64,000 nucleotides of DNA, taken from NCBI RefSeq assembly GCF_014697105.1, contig NZ_JACJRF010000008.1:95325-159324 (forward strand), given 5' to 3'. The notes under the pieces were generated by a model. It ran no database searches. It was given only the letters and a program-made list of their open reading frames with translations, and was not told where the DNA came from. This document shows, piece by piece, positions 54,527 through 62,990 of this stretch. The position numbers and the translations under genes were made by a program. This stretch comes from Anabaena subtropica FACHB-260. Lineage in GTDB: Bacteria; Cyanobacteriota; Cyanobacteriia; Cyanobacteriales; Nostocaceae. Positions within the stretch are counted from its first letter, which is position 1. Each line of letters begins with the position of its first letter.

Positions 54527-54954
54527 CAGATTATCCTCAGTCTACACATGAGGATTCTAGCATTTGTACAGTCACCCAAGTAACAAAAGAGGCAGCCCCT
54601 TCAGGGAATTCAAAATTCAAAATTACGTTTAATGTGAATGAGTCTTGAAACCCTTGTAATTCTGTACGTATTCACAAAACTGTGATTTTGAGTGAGTCTT
54701 GAAACTCTTGTGGGATAAGAGGCGTTGCTAATTCACATCAGGCGTAAATTACAATCCCCATAAATAAACTTAGGAGGTTGTATTTTTTTTCTTCGCTCAG
54801 GGGCAGGAGCTAGGAGAGCTTGACTAATGACAGCCTCAACGAAAAATTTATGATACAAGTATCAGATCCAAGAAAAATATTAATAAGCCTTAATAGTAAT
54901 TCTATTAAGGACTAATAGTTAAGAGTATAAATTTCTCACAATTATGGCTATTCG
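54527..54954. other. Gap downstream of the ParM/ParR-like pair
   Basis: No gene is supported. The notable content is a direct repeat, TGAGTCTTGAAAC(C/T)CTTGT, at 54639-54657 and 54693-54711 (54-bp spacing), with CAAAATTCAAAATT and AT-rich sequence around it. Nothing here resembles a replication origin or an array of centromere-like repeats. Confidence 0.5.
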
Positions 54955-55452
54955 TTAAAAATCATCAAGATATTGACTTAAACGACTAATAACGGGGTCA
55001 ACCTCTTCAGGTGGTTCAACAACATAAGTAGGAGTAGGGTTGACTACTTCTACTGCTGACGCTGGCGCTGATGGGGGCGCAGAGTATACCACAGGTCGCT
55101 CTGTCACCATAATTGCGAGATGCGCCAGTTGTTGCGTCAATTGCAAAATCTGGCGCTCCAATGCTTCCAAGCGATTAGATTCCTTGGCAAAAAAACGTTC
55201 CTCAAGGTCAGACACTTGACGTTGCAGTTCACCGATTTTTTGTTCAACCGACTCTGTTGCAGCTGTTCTAAGAGCAGGTTTGACAGATTCCGGTACGCAT
55301 AAAGCTTGCCATAAAGCTTCTTTACAGAGATCGCTGAAAGTCTTATCCGGCTGTTTTTCTAGATAGTTTTCTACAACCGCTAACAAGCTTTCATCAGCAA
55401 CCTCTGGGTTGAACGTAACCGATTTAACTACTTTTTTTGACCATTGGAACAT
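54955..55452 (-). CDS. ParR-like adaptor protein with RHH, coiled coil and acidic tail
   Basis: 165 residues. Residues 1-14 (MFQWSKKVVKSVTF) alternate aromatic/Val with Lys and could form an amphipathic element. Residues ~9-52 fit a ribbon-helix-helix fold (NPEVADESLLAVVENYLEKQ, TFSDLCKEALWQAL). About 66-116 is a coiled coil (KIGELQRQVSDLEERFFAKE, LERQILQLTQQLAHL). About 120-150 is Pro/Val-rich. The tail DPVISRLSQYLDDF resembles the C-terminal helix by which plasmid ParR caps ParM filaments. It starts 5 bp after the ParM-like stop, so the pair is an operon. I recall a recent report of a chromosomal ParMR-derived pair (CorM/CorR) shaping Anabaena cells; this may be CorR, unverified. Confidence 0.85.
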   Translation of the reverse strand: MFQWSKKVVKSVTFNPEVADESLLAVVENYLEKQPDKTFSDLCKEALWQALCVPESVKPALRTAATESVEQKIGELQRQVSDLEERFFAKESNRLEALERQILQLTQQLAHLAIMVTERPVVYSAPPSAPASAVEVVNPTPTYVVEPPEEVDPVISRLSQYLDDF

Positions 55453-55457
55453 TCGTT

Positions 55458-56606
55458 TTAAGCCCTAGCAGCACGATTGGAAGATAATTGGGCCTCTCCA
55501 TAAATATACTGCCCCAAGGCGTTCGCTTGTCTAGAAGGAGCAGCTAAGTGGGCATTAATCTTGGCTTCTTTGAGTAGACGTTGCACATCTTCCCAGAAGA
55601 ATTCACCGCCACCACCAGTGATAATCACGTCGGTGACACGTTCTGGCAGCCAAGCCAACACTCGACTGCAAATTTCCCGTGAAAATTGCTCTATCAAGTT
55701 AGGCAGAGAGTCATCCAAGTTAGTTGGTTTGCTTGCGCCTTTCGGACGATAATAGCGTTCGCCTTTGGGTTTGTTGACAGCAGAAATTAATGCTAAAGAC
55801 TGACTATCTGCACCCTCAATTTCAGCAGCTACTAGTTCATAGAACTTATTCATGCCGAAATCTTCACTCTTAGAAGCACCTCGTGCAAAGCGGAAGTTAT
55901 CCACCATCAATAAATCGATGGTCTGATGGCCAATATCGACAATTGCCGTGGAGATTTTTGTAAAATCGGGGCTAGTACCGCCTTTTTTGGGTTGAGCTTC
56001 TGACCAGAGGAGACTACCGTAGCCTTCTGGCATTACCCAAACCTTGGTGATATTTAACGATACAGCTTCGCCTCGGAAATTGAGAACATGAGGTCCTGTG
56101 ACTTGGCTTGTTAGTTGTGCTTTTTCCCGTTCAAATTGCTCTAACGAGAGAAAAGGTAGACCAAGTACTACAGAAATTTCGTCTTTGAGTTTGAAGTAGC
56201 CAGCACTTGCCAGTACTTTTATTAGTGCATCCTCTACTTTAGATTGACCGACTCCCAAATTAGCCCCAAAGTCTGCTGCTAATTGACCAACGGCATAGCC
56301 TTTGCCTTGATACTCCAACCACAAATCCATTAATGGGTCAGTAGCACGGGCTTCAAAAACGCCGCCGCGTACTTGTTCTATGGACATTTGCTTGACGTTG
56401 GCGGGTACGAACACAACGTTATTGGGTTCGCGGCTAACACAGGTTTTTGTGGAAGTTCTGCCTAAGTCAACACTGAGAATGGATTTGCTCGAACCATTGC
56501 TTGGTTTGTTAACTGGAGCAGAATTGATTGGGGTAGATGCTGACACTCTGTTTAGAGGGATGGCAGCAGCATTCATTGGGGTAGCGGCGGAAGGTTGGTC
56601 TGTCAT
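55458..56606 (-). CDS. ParM-family actin-like ATPase (chromosomal)
   Basis: 382 residues. The first ~42 residues are a disordered extension rich in Ala, Pro, Asn and Ser. The actin fold follows: phosphate-1 SVDLGRTSTKT (D47), phosphate-2 AIVDIGHQTIDLLMVD (D224), adenosine motif VIITGGGGEFFWED (~327-340). These are the ParM/StbA/Alp-type signatures, so it should bind ATP and form filaments. Plasmid ParM segregates DNA with ParR and a centromere. Here it is flanked by DedA and phosphoglucomutase genes with no replication or plasmid genes, so a non-plasmid cytoskeletal role is likely. It may be the protein reported as CorM in Anabaena (from memory, not verified). Confidence 0.93.
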   Translation of the reverse strand: MTDQPSAATPMNAAAIPLNRVSASTPINSAPVNKPSNGSSKSILSVDLGRTSTKTCVSREPNNVVFVPANVKQMSIEQVRGGVFEARATDPLMDLWLEYQGKGYAVGQLAADFGANLGVGQSKVEDALIKVLASAGYFKLKDEISVVLGLPFLSLEQFEREKAQLTSQVTGPHVLNFRGEAVSLNITKVWVMPEGYGSLLWSEAQPKKGGTSPDFTKISTAIVDIGHQTIDLLMVDNFRFARGASKSEDFGMNKFYELVAAEIEGADSQSLALISAVNKPKGERYYRPKGASKPTNLDDSLPNLIEQFSREICSRVLAWLPERVTDVIITGGGGEFFWEDVQRLLKEAKINAHLAAPSRQANALGQYIYGEAQLSSNRAARA

Positions 56607-56850
56607 AAAAATCCTCGTGCTTACTTACCTGTAAAAAGTTATCATGCCCGTTGTACAAACATGGGGGATACCAGAAATTCTTAGTTCCGTCAAGTGTAGC
56701 TACAAATACGCCAAATTTTAAAATTTTAGTAAAATTTAGGCGATACCTTTCGGTGGGCTTTGCCAACGCAAATTCAGCATTATTTTGGCATAGTGTAGGC
56801 GAATTTTTACCAGATGTAACCCCCAGTTGTAAAGAAAAAAGAACTTTGTT

Positions 56851-57468
56851 TCAAAATCTGGTGTTTCTACGCTTACGTTTGAGTACCCAGACTACAAATA
56901 CCAGAACCAAAGTCCCTAGTACAATTTTGGATACAGGGGCAAGGTACTTATCCACAAGTTCATACTGACTACCTAAAAGATATCCTGAGTATGTTAGCAA
57001 ACCAACCCAAGCGGCGCTACCTAAAGTTGTATAAAACAAAAACGGTAACAAAGGCATATTGCTAATCCCTGCGGGTACGGAAATTAAAGTCCGAACACCC
57101 GGAATCAGACGACCAATTAAAACAGCCTTGTTACCTTGAGAATCAAACCAAAACTTGGCTTTGCTGATATCTTTGCTAGATACATTAATCCACTTGCCAT
57201 ATCTATCCGCTAAATCTCGTAAACGCCTTTCACCCAAAAACTTCCCTGGATAATACCAGATAAGTGCGCCAATTGCAGAACCCAAAAGTCCGGCAACAAA
57301 AACACCCACGATATTTAGCTTTGAGTCTGGCAGATTTGCTGTATAGCCTGCCAATGGCATGATTAATTCTGAAGGAATTGGCGGAAAAAGATTTTCTACA
57401 AACATCAGTAGAGCAATTCCCCAATAGCCAAGGGATTCGATAATATTTTTTATCCAGTCGGATGACAT
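56851..57468 (-). CDS. DedA family membrane protein
   Basis: 205 residues with four or five spans. Typical DedA/VTT parts: LFVENLFPPIPSELIMPLAG-like start, the amphipathic re-entrant region, and GRLIPGVRTLISVPAGISNM, which holds the conserved Arg residues. Members flip phospholipids or undecaprenyl phosphate in the inner membrane. The C-terminus is very basic (KRKRRNTRF). It lies upstream of the ParM-like gene on the same strand with a 244-bp gap. Confidence 0.92.
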   Translation of the reverse strand: MSSDWIKNIIESLGYWGIALLMFVENLFPPIPSELIMPLAGYTANLPDSKLNIVGVFVAGLLGSAIGALIWYYPGKFLGERRLRDLADRYGKWINVSSKDISKAKFWFDSQGNKAVLIGRLIPGVRTLISVPAGISNMPLLPFLFYTTLGSAAWVGLLTYSGYLLGSQYELVDKYLAPVSKIVLGTLVLVFVVWVLKRKRRNTRF

Positions 57469-57534
57469 TTTTGAACACTGTGTTGTTTAATTCTATTTTT
57501 AACGAAAATTAATAATTCTCTCTTACTGAATAAA

Positions 57535-57582
57535 ATTAAAAAAGCAGAGGGTAAATACTTGTATTAAGTATTACCCCCTGCT
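57535..57582 (-). terminator. Terminator after the Gfo/Idh oxidoreductase gene
   Basis: On the minus strand AGCAGGGGGTAATACTT pairs with AAGTATTTACCCTCTGCT around AATAC, followed by a TTTTTTAAT run. It lies 28 bp after the stop codon and upstream of the DedA gene. Confidence 0.8.
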
Positions 57583-57610
57583 CCCCGGTTCCTCTGCTCC
57601 GTGGCTTCTT

Positions 57611-58675
57611 TTAGACGCTTGGAGTCAGTGATTGCACTCTCGATTCAGATTGCCAGTCTAACGGGTTCCATACCCGTTCTTCCAAAGCCATCTGTTCAAT
57701 TAAACTTGCTAATCTGAGGGCTTTGAGCGCCTGTTCACCACCTACTGAGGGTTGATTACCACCGTGTACGCAGTTGACAAAATGCTCAAGTTCTGCACTC
57801 AGTGGTTGAATGTTAGTGGTGTAAACTTTCTCAATCAAGCCATCTTGTCTGTAATGGCGATGGTCAGTCAGTGCGCTAGCAGAGGTTTGGCGATGAATCA
57901 AAATTTCATTTTTGAGAAAATCTGCTTCAGTAAAGGAGTTTTTACAGTGGGAAACAATGCGACGGATTTTTCGGTGAGTGACTTTACTAGCGGTTAGAGT
58001 TGCCACAATTCCATTGGCAAACCCTAAGGTAGCAGTCACGTAATCCAAATAACCGGAATCTAAAGAGCGAGTCCCACTGGCAGTTAACTTTGTTACTGGT
58101 GAAGCAGCCAATTCTAACAGCAAATCAATGTCATGGATCATTAAATCCAGCACCACAGAAACATCATTGGCTCTGTCTGAGTAAGGACTCATGCGGTGAG
58201 CTTCTAGTGCGAGAACTTCTTCCGTTTTCAGTACTTTGCTCAGTTCTCGAAAGGCTGGGTTGAAGCGCTCAATATGACCTACTTGGAGGATACATTGAGA
58301 CTCGGCGGCAGCGTTGACGAGGGATTCCGCTTCTGAAATGCTAGCAGCGATTGGTTTTTCAATTAAAACGTGAATTCCCGCTAACAGACAGTTGATGCCT
58401 ACAGCATAGTGTAAGCGAGTGGGAACGGCTACGCACACAGCTTCCACATGAGGAAGCAGGTCACAGTAGTCTTCAAAAAAACGCACCTTGTATTTACTGG
58501 CGGTTTCTAAGCCTCGTTCGACATTGATATCTGCCACTCCAACTAGTTCAACATCTTTCATTGAACTCAAGACACGGGCATGATGTTGTCCCATGTTACC
58601 TACGCCGATTACGCCTATGCGAATCGGTCGTGGCTGATTGCGCTGTGTATATGAATTTGGTTCTGCCACTGACAT
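57611..58675 (-). CDS. Gfo/Idh/MocA family oxidoreductase
   Basis: 354 residues from the ATG at 58675; a TTG at 58711 lengthens the frame without conserved sequence. N-terminal Rossmann fold RIGVIGVGNMGQHHARVLSS, then the EKPIA motif (VLIEKPIAAS) with the catalytic Lys, and a C-terminal alpha/beta domain (VVLDLMIHDIDLLLELA). The family uses NAD(P) on sugars, inositol or biliverdin-like compounds. The substrate is not evident. No sugar operon is adjacent. Confidence 0.9.
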   Translation of the reverse strand: MSVAEPNSYTQRNQPRPIRIGVIGVGNMGQHHARVLSSMKDVELVGVADINVERGLETASKYKVRFFEDYCDLLPHVEAVCVAVPTRLHYAVGINCLLAGIHVLIEKPIAASISEAESLVNAAAESQCILQVGHIERFNPAFRELSKVLKTEEVLALEAHRMSPYSDRANDVSVVLDLMIHDIDLLLELAASPVTKLTASGTRSLDSGYLDYVTATLGFANGIVATLTASKVTHRKIRRIVSHCKNSFTEADFLKNEILIHRQTSASALTDHRHYRQDGLIEKVYTTNIQPLSAELEHFVNCVHGGNQPSVGGEQALKALRLASLIEQMALEERVWNPLDWQSESRVQSLTPSV

Positions 58676-58711
58676 GCTATTTTGCACTATTGTTCTCTCC
58701 TCAACCACCAA

Positions 58712-59265
58712 ATTTAGAGACGCTATGGCCGTTGGCGTTTATACTGAACAGCCAGTTATGATCCGTCTAAAACCATCCAGATGGTAACATAGAGGGCTTG
58801 TTTATGAAGAATTTCAAAGTTTGTAATCAGTTCCCGTAATCTAGCTGTCTTTTGTATAGACATTACTAAATTTCTCGGTTTTCTGGGCTTTATCCAAGAT
58901 AAGCTATGTATTACTATTTACTCATAAATAACCGCCAATACTTAAATAACTATGCTCGAAAGTCTGCTAGGTAATCAAAATAACTAGATGCGGGATTAAT
59001 AATTTTATTGTTAGTAAAATCACTAATTAATATAAATAATACACGGAGATGAACAAATAAAAAAATATTTATGTGAAATTGCCACAACAGATTTACTCGG
59101 ATAATTTTTGCATAATAATTGTCTTGAGAATAGCAAGTGGTAAGTAGAGAGTAAGGAGTAGGGGAAATAAATTTTTATGCCATTTTGATGGGCTTTTGCC
59201 AGTGGGTGTCTAGTTGTTGCTAGAAGAGTGATTTGGTGATTAACTATCCAAAAATTAGAACTGAA
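58712..59265. other. Divergent intergenic region
   Basis: This stretch between the oxidoreductase and queC is AT-rich with no supported gene. I looked for a preQ1 riboswitch before queC and saw no convincing pseudoknot sequence. A weak repeat AATTAATATAAATAAT lies near 59026-59041. Confidence 0.45.
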
Positions 59266-59940
59266 ATGAAGGCTGTAATTTTATTATCTGGCGGATTAGA
59301 CTCTTCCACAATTCTGTACCAAGCCAAAGCGGATGGTTGTGAGTGTTATTCTATTTCCTTTGATTACCAGCAGCGACATCGACGAGAGTTGCAGTCAGCT
59401 TTTCTGGTGGCACAAACAGCAGGAATAGTCCAACATCAGGTTGTCAATTTTGACTTACGACTATGGGGTGGTTCAGCATTAACAGACGAAAAGATTGATT
59501 TACCCCAAGAACGTTCCTTGGAGGAAATGTCACAAAATATTCCTATTACCTACGTACCAGCACGGAATACAATTTTTTTGAGTTTTGCTTTGGCTTATGC
59601 TGAAGCGATCGCTGCACAACGAGTTTACATTGGAGTCAACGCCTTAGATTATTCAGGATATCCTGACTGTCGCCCTGATTATATCGAGGCAATGCAAGAA
59701 GTTTTCCGCTTAGGAACCAAACAAGGACGAGAGGGACAACCGATTAACATCGTGGCCCCCTTGATTAATTTGAAAAAAACCGAAATCATCCAACTAGGCA
59801 ACCAATTAGGCGTTCCCTGGGATCTAACTTGGTCATGTTATGCAGGCGCTGAGGTAGCCTGTGGTGTCTGTGATTCTTGCCGCTTGCGCCTAGCAGCTTT
59901 TGCGGAATTAGGCTTAGAAGACCCACTTCCCTATGCTTAG
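59266..59940 (+). CDS. queC: 7-cyano-7-deazaguanine synthase QueC
   Basis: Makes preQ0 from 7-carboxy-7-deazaguanine and ammonia, on the route to queuosine in tRNA. 224 residues from the ATG at 59266; the upstream GTG/ATT region has no conserved residues. ATP pyrophosphatase PP-loop LLSGGLDSSTILYQ. The zinc site is the Cys cluster SCYAGAEVACGVCDSCRLR near the C-terminus. It is a stand-alone gene; queD/queE are not adjacent. Confidence 0.95.
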   Translation: MKAVILLSGGLDSSTILYQAKADGCECYSISFDYQQRHRRELQSAFLVAQTAGIVQHQVVNFDLRLWGGSALTDEKIDLPQERSLEEMSQNIPITYVPARNTIFLSFALAYAEAIAAQRVYIGVNALDYSGYPDCRPDYIEAMQEVFRLGTKQGREGQPINIVAPLINLKKTEIIQLGNQLGVPWDLTWSCYAGAEVACGVCDSCRLRLAAFAELGLEDPLPYA

Positions 59941-59956
59941 ATGGTATGACTTGTGT

Positions 59957-61312
59957 CTAAGTTGCACTCAAGCGCCGTAGTTGAATCTGATGCAGCCTTG
60001 GCCCGTCTACTGAGACTACGGTGAATTCGATATTTTCATAGCAAAACGTTTCACCTTTTATGGGCATTTTCTGCAATTGATAAAGCAAGAAACCAGCCAG
60101 GGTTTGATATTGTCTTGTTAAGGGCAGATTGAGATGTAAGACTTCGTTTAGGTCTTCTAAATTCACCTGGGCTTGCACTAAAAAGGTCTCCTGGTCTAGC
60201 ATCTGAATCAATAAGTCTTCGCTAGTTGAGGGTTCGCCTGCGTTACCAATAATTTCTGCAATCACATCTTGGATTGTCACTAGCCCTACAGTACCGCCAA
60301 ATTCATCCACCACAATGACCATTGCTGGCTTTTCTTGCTGCATCATTGGCAATAGTTCACTTAAGGGTGTATGTTCTGGGACAAATCGCGCCGGACGCAT
60401 CCAAGGTTGAATTTGTGTTTCTGGAGATAGCTTACCAACTGCTAAGGGTTTGGCTAAATCTCTAAAATAAACGATACCCCGAATATCATCTAAAGATTCG
60501 CCGATGACGGGATAACGAGAGTGTCCAGTTACTGTCATTTGTTCAAGCAGGATTTGGAAAGTGGCATCTTTGGGTAAGGCGATAATTCCATTGCGGGGAA
60601 TCATCACATCTTGGGCTGTCACTTCCCCAAACTCAAAGATGTTATTTAGCAGTTCTCTCTCTGCCATTTGTAAACCAGTAGATTCCCTCTCTGTAGAGAT
60701 AATTAACTGTAACTCTTCTGGTGTGACTGGTGGTCGCCAACTTTGACCAGTGTACTCAACGCCAAATAGTCGCAGCAGGTAACTGGTGGATTGGTTGAGA
60801 ATCCAGATAAAGGGACGAAAAAAACGGACGATCGCTTTTACTGAAGGCCCCAAAAAACGAGCTAGTTGTTCTGGGTACAGCATGGCGACTGATTTAGGAC
60901 ACAGTTCTCCTAAAACGATTTGCAGATAGGCAATTAAGAAAAAGGCAATGGAAATTGATAGAGAATGAGCAACAAAATTATTGACATTTGTTGGTAATGG
61001 CCAGGATTTGACCCACCAACGTATAACTACAGCAATCGAACTTTCGCCAATCCAACCCACAGCCAAGCTAGAAAGGGTAATACCTAATTGGGTTGTTGAT
61101 AACACTCGATCAATGTTGCGTTGTAGTGACTCAACAGCGATCGCCTGAATATCACCAGATTGAACTAGCTGATGAATACGCGATCGCCTGACTGTCATTA
61201 TGGAAAACTCTGCTGTTACAAAAAAAGCATTGATCACAATCAGCAGCAGCACTGATAACAACCGCAGCCCTACATCTGTCAAGCTCAAATTAGGAAATCC
61301 ATTCACCGCCAA
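59957..61312 (-). CDS. CNNM/CorC (HlyC) family membrane protein with CBS pair
   Basis: 451 residues. The CNNM transmembrane domain at ~10-200 has four spans (LLIVINAFFVTAEFSIMTVR, TQLGITLSSLAVGWIGESS, VLGELCPKSVAMLYPEQLA). A CBS pair lies at ~215-340 (VMIPRNGIIALPKD, GHSRYPVIGESLDDIRGIVY, VVDEFGGTVGLVTIQDVI). The CorC/HlyC domain is at ~360-445. The family is tied to Mg2+ or Co2+ export, and the old hemolysin name is misleading. Start codons here are TTG (61312) or GTG (61306); no ATG is present. Confidence 0.92.
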   Translation of the reverse strand: MAVNGFPNLSLTDVGLRLLSVLLLIVINAFFVTAEFSIMTVRRSRIHQLVQSGDIQAIAVESLQRNIDRVLSTTQLGITLSSLAVGWIGESSIAVVIRWWVKSWPLPTNVNNFVAHSLSISIAFFLIAYLQIVLGELCPKSVAMLYPEQLARFLGPSVKAIVRFFRPFIWILNQSTSYLLRLFGVEYTGQSWRPPVTPEELQLIISTERESTGLQMAERELLNNIFEFGEVTAQDVMIPRNGIIALPKDATFQILLEQMTVTGHSRYPVIGESLDDIRGIVYFRDLAKPLAVGKLSPETQIQPWMRPARFVPEHTPLSELLPMMQQEKPAMVIVVDEFGGTVGLVTIQDVIAEIIGNAGEPSTSEDLLIQMLDQETFLVQAQVNLEDLNEVLHLNLPLTRQYQTLAGFLLYQLQKMPIKGETFCYENIEFTVVSVDGPRLHQIQLRRLSAT

Positions 61313-61408
61313 AGTTATTACAACACTTATAATTGTGGGAATTGGACATTTTTGCCCTAATCTCCCTTCCCATCCCCAGAAATTCTGGAATTTTGAATTG
61401 ATTTAACC

Positions 61409-62113
61409 CTACTTATCTACCGGAATATTCAACACCTCTAGCTTCAGTTTTTGATCGGGATAATCTGTAAGCGCGAGAGAGACTTTTTTCACATCATCTA
61501 ATAAAGCTGTGGGGATGCTGATTGTACCAGTAAATGCTGGCCCATTTGCAGGTAAATCTGCTGGTAAACCCTCTGTACTGGCACTCAGAGTTCTACCTTT
61601 ATCATCGGTAACATCCAAAAAGCTATACAAAAAGCGCACAGAATCAGCACCTTTGTTCTGCATTTTCACTCTTAGGAGTAAATCACCACCAGAGTAACGA
61701 GCTGATTGCACCGCCAACGATACCCCTTGATTTTCAGCGTTAACAGGAAACCCTGGTTGGAGTTTTTCCTGTACTACTTCTTGGGGTTTTACTTCTGGCT
61801 TCTGTTTTTTGCCGTTGATATCCTCATCATCTTCATCTAGCTTTTCCGATTTAGCAGCTTTGGCCTTACCTTCGATGCGTGACTTAACAATTTTTAATAT
61901 TTCTTCTTCTTTTAATAAGGTTACGGCGCTTGGTTGCGAGCTATTTGCTTTACTGCTGGCAAACTTGCCTGTTGTGGGACGAGCATCTGGTGTAGTCACG
62001 CCTTTGAGCGCGGAACTTCCCAACTCAAATCCTAAAAACGCACTCACAGAGCCTGCGCCTAACATTAGGAATAACAAAACCAAAGTAAGAAGTACAGTAG
62101 AATTTATTCTCAT
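61409..62113 (-). CDS. Hypothetical membrane-anchored protein
   Basis: 234 residues from the ATG at 62113. An N-terminal hydrophobic anchor (STVLLTLVLLFLMLGAGSVS) starts almost at once. A charged Lys/Glu/Asp linker follows (KAAKSEKLDEDDEDINGKKQ). The C-terminal ~110 residues form a beta-rich domain (GVSLAVQSARYSGGDLLLRV, FLYSFLDVTDDKGRTLSA), possibly Ig-like. It is probably exposed in the periplasm. I recognise no named family. Confidence 0.8.
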   Translation of the reverse strand: MRINSTVLLTLVLLFLMLGAGSVSAFLGFELGSSALKGVTTPDARPTTGKFASSKANSSQPSAVTLLKEEEILKIVKSRIEGKAKAAKSEKLDEDDEDINGKKQKPEVKPQEVVQEKLQPGFPVNAENQGVSLAVQSARYSGGDLLLRVKMQNKGADSVRFLYSFLDVTDDKGRTLSASTEGLPADLPANGPAFTGTISIPTALLDDVKKVSLALTDYPDQKLKLEVLNIPVDK

Positions 62114-62317
62114 TGCTGACAAGCTATTGCAGAAGAATGCTGGTCTATATTAACTGGCATATGTGAAGAGTGTTGAAGCTGTATACATCAATCCTTGATA
62201 TGACTTAACTAATCATAGTCTCCACTATTCCATAATTAAATTATGTAGTATAAAAATCTAATAATCTATTTTAGATGGTATACAAGTCTTATACTGTAGG
62301 ATACAATTGAAACTTGA

Positions 62318-62390
62318 CCAGGGTTGGCCGAGCGGTTGAGGCAGCGAACTCATAATTCGCCCAAGGCAGGTTCAACTCCTGCACCCTGGA
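62318..62390 (+). tRNA. tRNA with CAU anticodon, probably tRNA-Ile2
   Basis: A 73-nt cloverleaf. Acceptor CCAGGGT/ACCCTGG with A as discriminator; D arm GCC-GAGCGGTTGA-GGC; anticodon arm GCGAA-CTCATAA-TTCGC; 5-nt variable loop; T arm GCAGG-TTCAACT-CCTGC. The anticodon is CAU. The D-arm sequence and ACTCATAATT anticodon loop resemble plastid trnI-CAU (lysidine-modified Ile tRNA reading AUA) more than initiator or elongator Met. The 3' CCA is not encoded. Confidence 0.9.
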
Positions 62391-62399
62391 TTAAAAATT

Positions 62400-62432
62400 A
62401 GTCAAAAGTCAATAGAGGTTTGACTTTTGACT
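62400..62432. terminator. Perfect inverted repeat after the tRNA
   Basis: AGTCAAAAGTCAA and TTGACTTTTGACT form a 13-bp perfect stem with a 7-base loop, 10 bases past the tRNA end and 23 bases before the stop of the convergent gene. Its units are of the heptamer-repeat type. It is probably a bidirectional transcription end, though without a T-run. Confidence 0.65.
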
Positions 62433-62454
62433 ACTGATGATAAAATTTAACGAA

Positions 62455-62889
62455 TTATCGAGACACTGAAGTTTCAAACCGGAATTCTGTCCCCGTCCTC
62501 AACTTATTGGCATTCATGCGAGGGGACATAAGCAAAGATGTACCATAAGGGTTAGGTAAATCTGGTGTACGAAGATAGGGGTCATTCATAGACTGTTGGG
62601 TGAGGACATCCCGGTAGAGTGTGTTAACTAACTCGGCATCACGGGCAATTTCATTTTCTGGAAAGGAATTGCGGAAACCGGAACCAGAACCCAATAACGA
62701 GTCTAGCTGGCGTTTGGGAGTGGTGTTTTCATAAAAGTTGCGATCGTGACGAAAATAAGCTCGTTCAAATACATCATTTGTGCTTTCATAGTTGGGGGCT
62801 ACTGATTCGGCTGTCGCCACCGTCGGAAAAGCTATAGCTGTAGCTAACAGCACTAATAAACCACTGAGGGGTGGAAATTTTATACCCAT
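62455..62889 (-). CDS. Hypothetical exported protein
   Basis: 144 residues. Residues 1-27 form a signal peptide (GLLVLLATAIAFPTVATAES). The mature part is hydrophilic, with YFRHDRNFYENTTPKRQLDS and NTLYRDVLTQQSMNDPYLRT, and ends in a beta-prone FRFETSVSR. GAGGAG lies 9-14 bases before the ATG. I know similar small exported proteins in cyanobacteria but no function. Confidence 0.82.
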   Translation of the reverse strand: MGIKFPPLSGLLVLLATAIAFPTVATAESVAPNYESTNDVFERAYFRHDRNFYENTTPKRQLDSLLGSGSGFRNSFPENEIARDAELVNTLYRDVLTQQSMNDPYLRTPDLPNPYGTSLLMSPRMNANKLRTGTEFRFETSVSR

Positions 62890-62990
62890 CTTTTTTACTC
62901 CTCAACTTTTGGGCAAATCTTAACTTATGCTTAATTTTAGAACTCCAAAGAGTTCAACCTTTGGTGTAGCACAACTTTTACTGTTTTGTA

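Noticed and set aside
56607..56850. Centromere-like iterons upstream of the ParM-like gene
   Set aside because: I found only an AT-rich AAATTTTAAAATTTTAGTAAAATTT stretch and no array of direct repeats.
58712..59265. preQ1 riboswitch upstream of queC
   Set aside because: No sequence with the expected short hairpin plus A-rich tail and pairing to the ribosome site could be seen.
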